Both the position numbers and the translations under genes were made by a program. DNA of 10,126 nt from an uncultured Desulfomonile sp. (GTDB taxonomy: Bacteria > Desulfobacterota > Desulfomonilia > Desulfomonilales > Desulfomonilaceae), in assembly GCA_903920415.1 (NCBI GenBank), contig CAIXMD010000243.1:1-10126 (forward strand). The letters are read 5' to 3'. The notes under the pieces are model-generated. The model ran no database searches and was not told where the DNA came from. It saw only the letters and a program-made list of their open reading frames with translations. Positions 1 to 5,763 of this stretch are shown here, one piece after another (the stretch's first letter is position 1; every line of letters starts with the position of its first letter).

Positions 1-897
1 ACCAAGGATGATGGCCCACATTTCCACCATACTCTTGTGTAATTGCTGGAGGACTATCTTGAGGAACATGAGAAGGGTCGATCCTATCACTGGCCCTACC
101 AGCGAATACATGCCTCCAACGAGACTTGCAAAAATCGGTTCCGCGGACTTGCTCCAATGCAAGAATTCCGTCTGGGCAAAACGATTCAGTTCCGTCAAGA
201 GCCCGCCTGCCAAGCCGGCGAACGCTCCTGCGATGATGAAGTTGATCCACTGATAGCGCTTTACGTTGATGCCGATGAATTTAGCCCGCTCCATGTTTTC
301 CCTAATCGTCCTGATGCTTAAACCGAACGATGAATTGACGATCATTCGCATTATCAGGAAACAGGCCAAAAAGATGATGAGACAGAGCAGATAGTAGTTG
401 ACCGGCCCGAGAAACTCCGGCCTGGGGATCCCGTGGATCCCGTCATCCCCGCCTGTGAACGTGTACCACTGGAACGCAACCATGTAAAGCAACTGACCGA
501 AAGCCAAGGTGAGGATGGCAAAATAGAGTCCTATAAGCCGCACACAAAACCAACCGATGACGGCGGCCGCTATAGCGGCCGTGAACGGGGCAGACAGAAG
601 AGCCAAGTAAAGTGGAACTCCTGCCTTCTTCATCAAAAGAGCCACGGTATAGGCCCCAACCCCGAAAAATGCTGCATGTCCGAAACTTACCATGCCGCCG
701 TAGCCGAGAATGAGATTGAGGCTCAGCGCAAAAAGCGCATTGATGATCATTTCTGTCGTAACCCAGATCCAGAATTCTCCAGTTCGCCCGAATTTGGCTA
801 GAATAAAGGGGAGCACGAACAGGGCCACCGTCACAATGATCCCTGCAATCCAGTTCGTGAATCGCCATCGTGTTGTGTCAACCGTATGTGTTTTCAT
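1..897 (-). CDS. livM: LivM-type branched-chain amino-acid ABC transporter permease (3' end outside window)
   Basis: Second membrane permease of a Liv-type importer, working with LivH in the inner membrane. 299 codons are open from the ATG at 895-897 to the left edge with no stop; family members usually have about 300-350 residues, so only a short C-terminus is missing. After an N-terminal membrane helix comes the LivM signature LGYGGMVSFGHAAFFGVGAY (about residues 62-81). Further on is the cytoplasmic coupling loop RENMERAKFIGINV, followed by a Gly/Ala-rich helix (IIAGAFAGLAGGL), where the ATPase is expected to dock. The start lies 9 bases after the livH stop, which implies translational coupling; the ribosome site (GGTGAT) is weak. 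The family transports branched-chain amino acids, but members also carry urea, amides or aromatic acids, so the substrate is not fixed. A longer-looking reading frame at 443-868 on the same strand is in another frame and is not real. Confidence 0.95.
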   Translation of the reverse strand, partial: MKTHTVDTTRWRFTNWIAGIIVTVALFVLPFILAKFGRTGEFWIWVTTEMIINALFALSLNLILGYGGMVSFGHAAFFGVGAYTVALLMKKAGVPLYLALLSAPFTAAIAAAVIGWFCVRLIGLYFAILTLAFGQLLYMVAFQWYTFTGGDDGIHGIPRPEFLGPVNYYLLCLIIFLACFLIMRMIVNSSFGLSIRTIRENMERAKFIGINVKRYQWINFIIAGAFAGLAGGLLTELNRFAQTEFLHWSKSAEPIFASLVGGMYSLVGPVIGSTLLMFLKIVLQQLHKSMVEMWAIILG

Positions 898-906
898 AGA
901 TCACCA

Positions 907-1791
907 CTATCGTTCCGGTCTTCCGAACAGACCCCAGGGCCTGATGATAAGGACCAGGGCCATCACGAAGTAGGGAAACACAAGAGCCCATCGGCCAAAG
1001 GGAAGCTGGAAGAATGTGATGCCCACCCCGATGATCAGCGATCCCAGAAGGGCTCCCCCGACGCTTCCCAAGCCGCCGATTACCACCACAGCAAAACATT
1101 CAATGATCTTTTCCATGCCGATTGACAAGTCAACATTGGCAAGCGCAGCCACAAGAACGCCTCCCAGGCCGGCCAGCCAGCAACCGAGCATGAAGGTCGC
1201 GGTCATAACCCACGAGACGTTGACGCCTAAAGCTCCGAGGATGTCCGGGTACGAGACTGCGGCCCGGATGACGTTACCGGCCCGGGTACGGTAGAGTAAG
1301 AGCCACAGCCCAAGTGCGATCACAGGCCCAACCAACAAAATAAACACATTGTAAGTGGGCAACGCCATTCCCATCAAATCGACTGATCCGGCCAGGATTT
1401 CCGGACGAGCAACGTTTCGCGGATCCCCGCCCCAGATCATCCTCACCACGTTATCCAGTATGAGAACGAGAGCATAGGTGAGCAGAAGCTGAAGCAGGTG
1501 CTCCTCACGGTACACACGACGGAACAGCGAAACCTCGAGAACGAAACCGAGAAGCGCAATCGCTGGTGGAACCACGAGCAATAGTAACAGAAAGCTGGCC
1601 AAAGACGTTCCCGTCAACAACGTGGACAGTGAATACGCGACGAAGGCTCCGATCATGTAAATGGAGCCGTGAGCAAAATTGATGACCCGCAGCACGCCGA
1701 ACACCAGGGAGAGCCCCGACGCTACGATGAAAAGGAGCATTCCCTGGCTGAGCCCGTTGATCAGCATAAATAAATAGTACTCAGCACTCAT
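907..1791 (-). CDS. livH: LivH-type branched-chain amino-acid ABC transporter permease
   Basis: First inner-membrane permease of the Liv importer; it pairs with LivM to form the channel. At 294 residues it has the usual length and is almost entirely hydrophobic, consistent with about eight membrane helices. The family signature is clear near the N-terminus (GLSLVFGVLRVINFAHGS, about residues 26-43). The segment ILGALGVNVSWV followed by GCWLAGLGGVLVA corresponds to the cytoplasmic loop and helix that contact the ATPase. The C-terminal half carries the conserved FAVVVIGGLGSVGGALLGS. It lies 95 bases after livK and 9 bases before livM, on one presumed transcript. The ATG at 1791 has no strong ribosome site (only a purine-rich GGACGAAAG), so its translation may be weaker than that of livK. 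The call is secure to family; the transported compound is inferred only. Confidence 0.95.
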   Translation of the reverse strand: MSAEYYLFMLINGLSQGMLLFIVASGLSLVFGVLRVINFAHGSIYMIGAFVAYSLSTLLTGTSLASFLLLLLVVPPAIALLGFVLEVSLFRRVYREEHLLQLLLTYALVLILDNVVRMIWGGDPRNVARPEILAGSVDLMGMALPTYNVFILLVGPVIALGLWLLLYRTRAGNVIRAAVSYPDILGALGVNVSWVMTATFMLGCWLAGLGGVLVAALANVDLSIGMEKIIECFAVVVIGGLGSVGGALLGSLIIGVGITFFQLPFGRWALVFPYFVMALVLIIRPWGLFGRPER

Positions 1792-1838
1792 GTCTTTCGT
1801 CCGAAGTTGGGAGACTTGACAGGGGAGTTATGGGAAAT

Positions 1839-1878
1839 GGGTGGACCGAAGGCTCTCGAATGAGCCGTACGGCCACCC
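1839..1878 (-). other. Compound hairpin between livK and livH, with an alternative outer stem
   Basis: On the minus strand the livK-livH gap folds as GGGTGG-CCG-(TAC)-GGCTC-loop of 6-GAGCC-(TT)-CGG-T-CCACCC: a 6-bp outer stem, 3 bp, a small internal loop and a 5-bp inner stem. A second pairing competes for the same G-run: ACAGGGG at minus-strand 1882-1876 can pair with CCCCTGT at 1825-1819. No T-tract follows, so it is not a standard terminator. Structures in this position often protect the upstream binding-protein message and lower expression of the permease genes; that role is inferred here. The pairings are read directly from the sequence. Confidence 0.6.
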
Positions 1879-1886
1879 CTGTTCTC

Positions 1887-3116
1887 CTACTTTTTTTCAG
1901 CCTGAAGTTTCTTGACCTCTTCCACCGACAGCAAGATTTTTTCCGCAGGCACTTCCACCACATCCTTCAACACGAGAAAATCTTTAAAATCTGGATTCTT
2001 CGCCGTGACCCCCACATAGATGCCCACGTTGGCCATGTGATCTTCAGGCCGAATGTAGCGTTCTCCTCGGAGTGATTTGAACTTCAGTCCTTCCAGGGCC
2101 TTGACCACCTGATCCGAGTCGGTGCTGTTGGCCTTTTTTATGGCGTCAGTGAGAGCGATGAGGCCGTCGTAGGCCATAGCGGCCCAGTCTGCAGGCCATT
2201 CTTTGTTCTTGTCGTAGTACTTCTTCACGAACGCCTTCATTTCAGGATTGTCTATCGCATAGAACGGGCAGCGAGAGTATCCCAGCAAACCTTCGGGCAT
2301 GTCCATTCCAGTCACTCGCAGCATGTCAAGGTCAAAGAGTGAATAAAGCGCGGCCTTGTTGAATACGCCATACGGTTTGGCCTGCTTAACGAACGAACTG
2401 AGTTGGCCACCCCAGAAACTGCTGAAGATCGCTTCGGGGTTTTTTGACATAAGGATTGGAATGTACGGCGAGAAGTTGGTCTCGCCCAATTTCACCCATA
2501 CGATTTCCTGCAACTCGGCATCAGCCTTTAGCTTGCCAAGCTCGCCTTTGAAAGCCTTGAATTGATCATGTCCGTAGGCATAGTCCGGCCCTATGTACGC
2601 ATACCGCTTATACGGTCTCTGCGACATGAACAAGGCAGCGCCGCGCCCCTCCTCACCCGTGTTGGGCACCACCTGGAACATGTAAGGCTGGAAATCAGTT
2701 GTGGTAAGTGCTTCGGTGTTTGATGTGTGAAAATAGATGATCTTCTTGAACTCGTGAGCCACCTTGGTGGCGGCAAGTGCCACTGCACTGCTCGTGGGAC
2801 CAATAAGAAAATCACATTTCTCGCTCAGAATCAGCTCCCGAGCCATATTCGCACCGATATCCGGTTTGAGCTGTGCGTCACGAACAATAACCTCCAGCTT
2901 CTTTCCGAGCACGCCCCCTGCAGCATTGGCCTCTTCGATGAAGAGATCCACCGCTGCCTTCTGGCCCTTGTAGAAAGTGGCTCCAACACCTGAAATATCA
3001 GCTACGAAACCGAGACGGATCGTCTCAGAGGCCGCAACTTCCCCTGAATTGATCATCCCTCCTGCCAAAATTAGGCAAAACACCACAATTAGGACAGCCA
3101 GATTGTTCCGTTTCAT
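1887..3116 (-). CDS. livK: Periplasmic substrate-binding protein of Liv-type ABC transporter
   Basis: Periplasmic receptor that captures the substrate and delivers it to LivH/LivM. The start is placed at the ATG at 3116 because GGAGG (3125-3129) lies 8 bases before it; the upstream in-frame ATG at 3131 overlaps this ribosome site. That gives 409 residues. The N-terminus is a standard Sec signal (MKRNN, then a hydrophobic stretch, cut probably near VAAS/ETIRLG). No lipobox is seen, so a soluble periplasmic protein is likely. The mature part shows the type I periplasmic-binding fold of the Peripla_BP_6 group: IRLGFVADISG at the first strand, a conserved DLFIEEANAAGGVLGKK helix, and FLIGPTSSAVALA at the ligand-side loop. 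The C-terminal Lys/Glu-rich tail (VEEVKKLQAEKK) is outside the fold. It is the first gene of the transporter unit. Ligand specificity cannot be read from the sequence. Confidence 0.93.
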   Translation of the reverse strand: MKRNNLAVLIVVFCLILAGGMINSGEVAASETIRLGFVADISGVGATFYKGQKAAVDLFIEEANAAGGVLGKKLEVIVRDAQLKPDIGANMARELILSEKCDFLIGPTSSAVALAATKVAHEFKKIIYFHTSNTEALTTTDFQPYMFQVVPNTGEEGRGAALFMSQRPYKRYAYIGPDYAYGHDQFKAFKGELGKLKADAELQEIVWVKLGETNFSPYIPILMSKNPEAIFSSFWGGQLSSFVKQAKPYGVFNKAALYSLFDLDMLRVTGMDMPEGLLGYSRCPFYAIDNPEMKAFVKKYYDKNKEWPADWAAMAYDGLIALTDAIKKANSTDSDQVVKALEGLKFKSLRGERYIRPEDHMANVGIYVGVTAKNPDFKDFLVLKDVVEVPAEKILLSVEEVKKLQAEKK

Positions 3117-3124
3117 AATCGTCG

Positions 3125-3129
3125 CCTCC
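3125..3129 (-). promoter_or_regulatory. Ribosome binding site deciding the livK start
   Basis: GGAGG on the minus strand, 8 bases before the ATG at 3114-3116. It overlaps an earlier in-frame ATG (3129-3131), which has no ribosome site of its own, so the shorter livK product is preferred. Confidence 0.75.
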
Positions 3130-3195
3130 ATTATCTTGTTTTGCAGCCCTCCGCTGCGTTGACCGACTTCATGGCGTGGTGGCTAAACATCCAAC

Positions 3196-3621
3196 TTAGT
3201 AAGTCAAAACCATGCCTCCGTCAAAGAGCACATCCCCTCCCACCAGGTATCGTGCATATCTCGAGACAAAGCCGGAGCTGACCGTGAAAGACCTGATCAT
3301 CCCGTCCCCTTCAGCGGAAATGGACTGGGACAGGGCCATCAACCCATACTTCGTAATATTGTATACGGGTTTGTTGACGGTGTAAATGTGAACATGAACT
3401 GAAGCCATGTTTCCGATAGCACCGGTTCCTGACGCGCTGTTCTTCATGTGCGGTATACAGAGTTTGGCAAGGAGAAAAGGGGCTCTCAGCATTATTCTCT
3501 GCATGACATCGTACTGTTCCATGGGGAAATGTTCCACAGAATTAATGTGCTGTATTCCGGCTATATTGGCAAGAAATTTGATCTGCCCACAACTCGTTGC
3601 CTGGGCAACGGCATGCTCCAC
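3196..3621 (-). pseudogene. Truncated, internally deleted copy of the neighbouring SDR dehydrogenase
   Basis: An open frame of 141 codons (GTG at 3621 if translated) that aligns to the intact SDR at 4823-5662. It matches residues 88-206 and 258-279 with about 75% identity by eye and no gap other than one clean loss of 51 codons (junction near 3264/3265). The whole N-terminal Rossmann half, including the TGxxxGIG nucleotide loop, is absent. Retained are the NIAG motif, the serine in NMASVH, the YNITK catalytic Tyr/Lys, and the identical C-terminus DGGMVLTY. Without the cofactor site it should not be a working dehydrogenase. The deletion removes the lid region between GFV and SRYA. Most differences from the intact gene are conservative or silent, so it diverged as a functional paralogue (or came from a relative) before it was broken. 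Its 5' end abuts a sigma-54 activator fragment on the opposite strand, and livK lies 79 bases downstream on the same strand. An expressed short peptide cannot be excluded. Confidence 0.85.
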
Positions 3622-3855
3622 TTCATTGGTGAGAAGGAGTTTGAGCGCGTGGGAGGCACGTCAGTCATCCCTATCGACTTCCGGTTGATTGCTGCAACTA
3701 ATCAGAATCTCGAGCATATGGTGGCTGAGGGGGATGCCCTGCGCTACGCCCTCGCCCGTGAGAACGGTAACAAAGCCCAAGCAGCGAAGCTTCTGGGGAT
3801 TCACCGAACCCTTCTCTACAAGAAAATGAAGAAACACGGGATGCCTGTGGAATAG
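3611..3855 (+). pseudogene. Remnant of a sigma-54-dependent (NtrC-type, Fis-family) transcription activator
   Basis: Two pieces of an enhancer-binding activator are fused in one frame. The first, about 3611-3732 (HFIGEKEFERVGGT, then IDFRLIAATNQNLEHMVAEG), matches the part of the AAA+ domain around Walker B/sensor I, where intact proteins have xEKEFERVGGT...R.IAATN.NL. The second, about 3733-3855, is the C-terminal Fis-type helix-turn-helix: ALARENGNKAQAAKLLGI followed by HRTLLYKKMKKHG and a stop. In an intact member well over 100 residues separate these pieces, and the receiver or sensor part, the Walker A site and the GAFTGA loop would precede the first. All are missing. The frame extends upstream to 3448, but that stretch is the antisense of the SDR remnant and has no activator similarity. 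This activator probably once controlled a nearby catabolic cluster; that is inference. The HTH portion alone might in principle still be made, but no start signal is seen. Confidence 0.85.
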
Positions 3856-3869
3856 ATCCTTGGGAGCCA

Positions 3870-4060
3870 TGTATCCATCGTGATACACTGTGCATTGAAT
3901 GCGGAAGATGAGAGATTGTCTGGTTCGAGACTCGAGGAAGGGGCAGCCTTAAGACCTTCACATGCATCGCCGTTGGGCCGCCCCACATGAGAGAAGAGGG
4001 TTATGGCAGACGCCCGGCCGTACTGTACTGTGCTAAATGATTCAAATACTGAGGATTTCT
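3870..4060 (+). pseudogene. Remnant of a DUF35-type Zn-ribbon/OB-fold protein
   Basis: No open frame covers this stretch, but reading codons from 3870 gives HRDTLCIECGR, a TGA stop at 3909-3911, then EIVWFETRGRGSLKTFT and CIAVGPPHMREEGYG. This resembles DUF35/OB-fold proteins, in which a Zn-ribbon CxxCG is followed by E-W-x-E-x-x-G-R-G-x-L-x-T-F-T, an OB-fold strand and a GYG segment. After GYG the match continues one frame over as RPYCTVL (about 4015-4040), a segment often conserved there, which implies a frameshift. The N-terminal part with the first cysteine pair is missing; the sequence begins 15 bases after the sigma-54 remnant's stop. Intact relatives act with thiolase- or acyl-CoA-handling enzymes. 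The stop, the frameshift and the lost N-terminus make it a pseudogene. The identification is from motif memory, without a search. Confidence 0.6.
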
Positions 4061-4099
4061 GCCTACTATGACTTGCTCCGCTCGGCTGCTATTCTCGGC

Positions 4100-4127
4100 T
4101 TGATTTCGAATAGGTTTTGGATACAAT
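4100..4127 (+). promoter_or_regulatory. Sigma-70-like promoter upstream of dedA
   Basis: TTGATT (4100-4105), a 16-base spacer and TACAAT (4122-4127), with transcription expected to start near 4134, about 23 bases before the dedA ATG. It lies just after the decayed gene remnants, so the plus-strand gene run appears to have its own promoter. The -10 matches the consensus at five of six positions, the -35 at four. Confidence 0.5.
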
Positions 4128-4156
4128 GCCTTGAATGATTTCTGGGAGATCAGATA

Positions 4157-4774
4157 ATGGTTGAACATCTTGCTGAGTACTTTGTTTACGCTATTGAACG
4201 TGCCGGATATGCTGGAGCCGGGCTTCTCATGGCGCTTGAGAGCATGATTGCTCCAGTGCCCAGCGAACTGGTCATGCCTTTCGTAGGATTTCTCGTGGCA
4301 GAAGGCAAATTCGCTATGATTACTGCAATTGTTGCAACGTCAATTGGGTCACTGATCGGGTCTTTGATTTCTTATTGGATGGGCTATTTCGGCGGCAAAC
4401 CCTTTGTACTGACCGTGGGACGCTATCTCTTGCTCAATCTCGAACATCTGGCATGGACAGAGCAGTGGTTTGCTCGACACGGTTCCTGGACGATTTTTGT
4501 CAGCCGTTTCATACCGGTCGTGAGACACCTCATTTCCATTCCGGCAGGAGTAGGCAAGATGAGGATCGTTCCTTTCTGCCTGTACACGTTGATTGGAGCC
4601 ACGATTTGGAATTCGTTCCTGCTGTTGTGTGGTTACAAATTGAGGCAAAATTGGACTGTGGTTCAGCAGTATTCACACATTGTGGATATAGGAGTAGTCA
4701 TAGTACTCTTGTTGGGCGTAGGGTGGTATGCTGTGAGGCATCTTCGATCTTCGTCGGTCCCAAACAAATCGTGA
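4157..4774 (+). CDS. DedA-family (VTT/SNARE-associated) inner-membrane protein
   Basis: Integral membrane protein of the DedA superfamily. Bacterial members help maintain membrane potential and pH tolerance, and some recycle undecaprenyl phosphate or other lipids across the membrane; which applies here is unknown. It has 205 residues, the usual size. Family marks are the ALESMIAPVPSELVMP re-entrant segment (Glu28, Pro33, Pro35, Glu37), a Gly/Ser-rich helix (GSLIGSLISYWMG) and the second hairpin SRFIPVVRHLISIPAGVGKM. The two arginines of that hairpin (R117, R123) are six residues apart, as are the functionally essential pair in E. coli YqjA. At least four hydrophobic segments are seen, with a final helix near 176-194. 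The ATG at 4157 is supported by GGGAG 8 bases upstream. It is followed after 48 bases by the SDR gene on the same strand and may be co-transcribed with it. Confidence 0.92.
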   Translation: MVEHLAEYFVYAIERAGYAGAGLLMALESMIAPVPSELVMPFVGFLVAEGKFAMITAIVATSIGSLIGSLISYWMGYFGGKPFVLTVGRYLLLNLEHLAWTEQWFARHGSWTIFVSRFIPVVRHLISIPAGVGKMRIVPFCLYTLIGATIWNSFLLLCGYKLRQNWTVVQQYSHIVDIGVVIVLLLGVGWYAVRHLRSSSVPNKS

Positions 4775-4822
4775 CCTTCATAGCAATTTCTTAGGACAAT
4801 TCGAGAAGGACGGTAGGAGAAA

Positions 4823-5662
4823 ATGGATATCACAGAACCCAAAATTACGCGCGAGGAAGTTCTTGTTCTTCAGGATCCGGATTTCAATAGTCGAAACGTT
4901 TGCATAGTTACCGGTGCTGGAGGCGGCATAGGAAGGGCTACGGCTATTGCCGCTGCGGCAAACAACATTACCACCGTAGGTCTGGACGTTAATGAAAAAG
5001 AAGGCGACAAGACACGGGAAATGGCTAAGGAGATGGGAGGTAGGATGTTCTTCATCCGCACCGACCTCTGTAAGGATGAGGATATTGAACATGCCGTCAG
5101 CGAGGCAGCCAAGCTCGGTACCATAAAGTACCTGGCCAATATAGCGGGTATTCAGCATATTGACGCAGTGGAAAACTTTCCAATGGAAAAATACGATCTG
5201 ATGCAGAGGATTATGTTAAGAGCCCCATTTTATCTCTCCAAGCTGACCATCCCTCACATGAAAAAAAGCAAAACCGGCACTGGCGTGATCGGTAACATGT
5301 CTTCGATCCATGGCCATATCTGCACCATGAACAAGCCTGTTTACAACATTACCAAGTTTGGTCTGAGAGCTTTGTCCCAGTCTATTTCGGCTGAGGGAGA
5401 AGGAAAGATCCGCTCTTTCTCAGTCAGTACCGGCTTCGTGAAAACAGGGCTTGCTCTGAATCAAATTCCAGCCCAAGCTCAACAACGTGGTATCAGCCCT
5501 GAAGCGGTCGTGCGAGATGTAATGATGGGAAAATCTCGTGTTAAGGAAATGATGGCCCCTATCGAGGTTGGAAATCTTTTCTTGTTTGGGTTCTCTCGAT
5601 TCGCCTCGTATCTGGTGGGGGGGGATCTCCTGATGGATGGCGGCATGGTCCTCACTTATTGA
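4823..5662 (+). CDS. Short-chain dehydrogenase/reductase, 3-hydroxybutyrate-dehydrogenase-like
   Basis: NAD(H)-dependent cytosolic oxidoreductase of the classical SDR family, 279 residues. The nucleotide loop TGAGGGIG is at 30-37, after a leader of about 20 residues that is longer than usual. Asp55 at the end of the second strand favours NAD over NADP. NIAG is at 106-109, the catalytic serine is probably S161 (NMSSIHG), and Tyr174/Lys178 form YxxxK. The stretch GIQHIDAVENFPMEKYD closely resembles the GIQHV-P-E-FP-E-WD segment of bacterial D-3-hydroxybutyrate dehydrogenases, the best guess for substrate type. The usual PG after the sixth strand is replaced by TG (VSTGFVKTGL). AGGAG just before the ATG supports the start. 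A run of eight G (5617-5624) lies in the C-terminal coding region. A decayed paralogue lies at 3196-3621 in inverse orientation. Exact substrate unproven. Confidence 0.9.
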   Translation: MDITEPKITREEVLVLQDPDFNSRNVCIVTGAGGGIGRATAIAAAANNITTVGLDVNEKEGDKTREMAKEMGGRMFFIRTDLCKDEDIEHAVSEAAKLGTIKYLANIAGIQHIDAVENFPMEKYDLMQRIMLRAPFYLSKLTIPHMKKSKTGTGVIGNMSSIHGHICTMNKPVYNITKFGLRALSQSISAEGEGKIRSFSVSTGFVKTGLALNQIPAQAQQRGISPEAVVRDVMMGKSRVKEMMAPIEVGNLFLFGFSRFASYLVGGDLLMDGGMVLTY

Positions 5663-5763
5663 GGCCCAAGAGACTTCAGGGCCTGAGCACAGTCAATTCG
5701 CCGACGTAAAACTGATAAACCTGTTGCACGTGAGGCCGAGTTCGGAACATAGCGAGGACAAAA

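Noticed and set aside
443..868. Open frame of 141 codons on the minus strand
   Set aside because: It is out of frame with livM, whose own frame is open from 897 to the left edge and carries the LivM signature motifs.
3143..3157. GCAGC/GCTGC hairpin before livK as a terminator
   Set aside because: The stem is only 5 bp and no T-tract follows on either strand.
3117..3260. Promoter for the liv operon upstream of livK
   Set aside because: TTGACG with a 17-base spacer leads only to TACTAA (three matches), and GATAAT at 3135-3130 would start transcription inside the ribosome site. No convincing promoter was seen.
3448..3610. Upstream extension of the sigma-54 activator remnant frame
   Set aside because: This part is the antisense of the SDR remnant and shows no activator similarity; activator motifs begin only near 3611.
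3990..4085. Sigma-54 promoter near dedA
   Set aside because: GGCAG and TTGCT elements occur but not with the required GG/GC spacing of a -24/-12 promoter.
5662..5684. AGGCCC/GGGCCT stem at the end of the SDR gene as a terminator
   Set aside because: The loop is 11 bases and no T-run follows; it could only be a weak structure.
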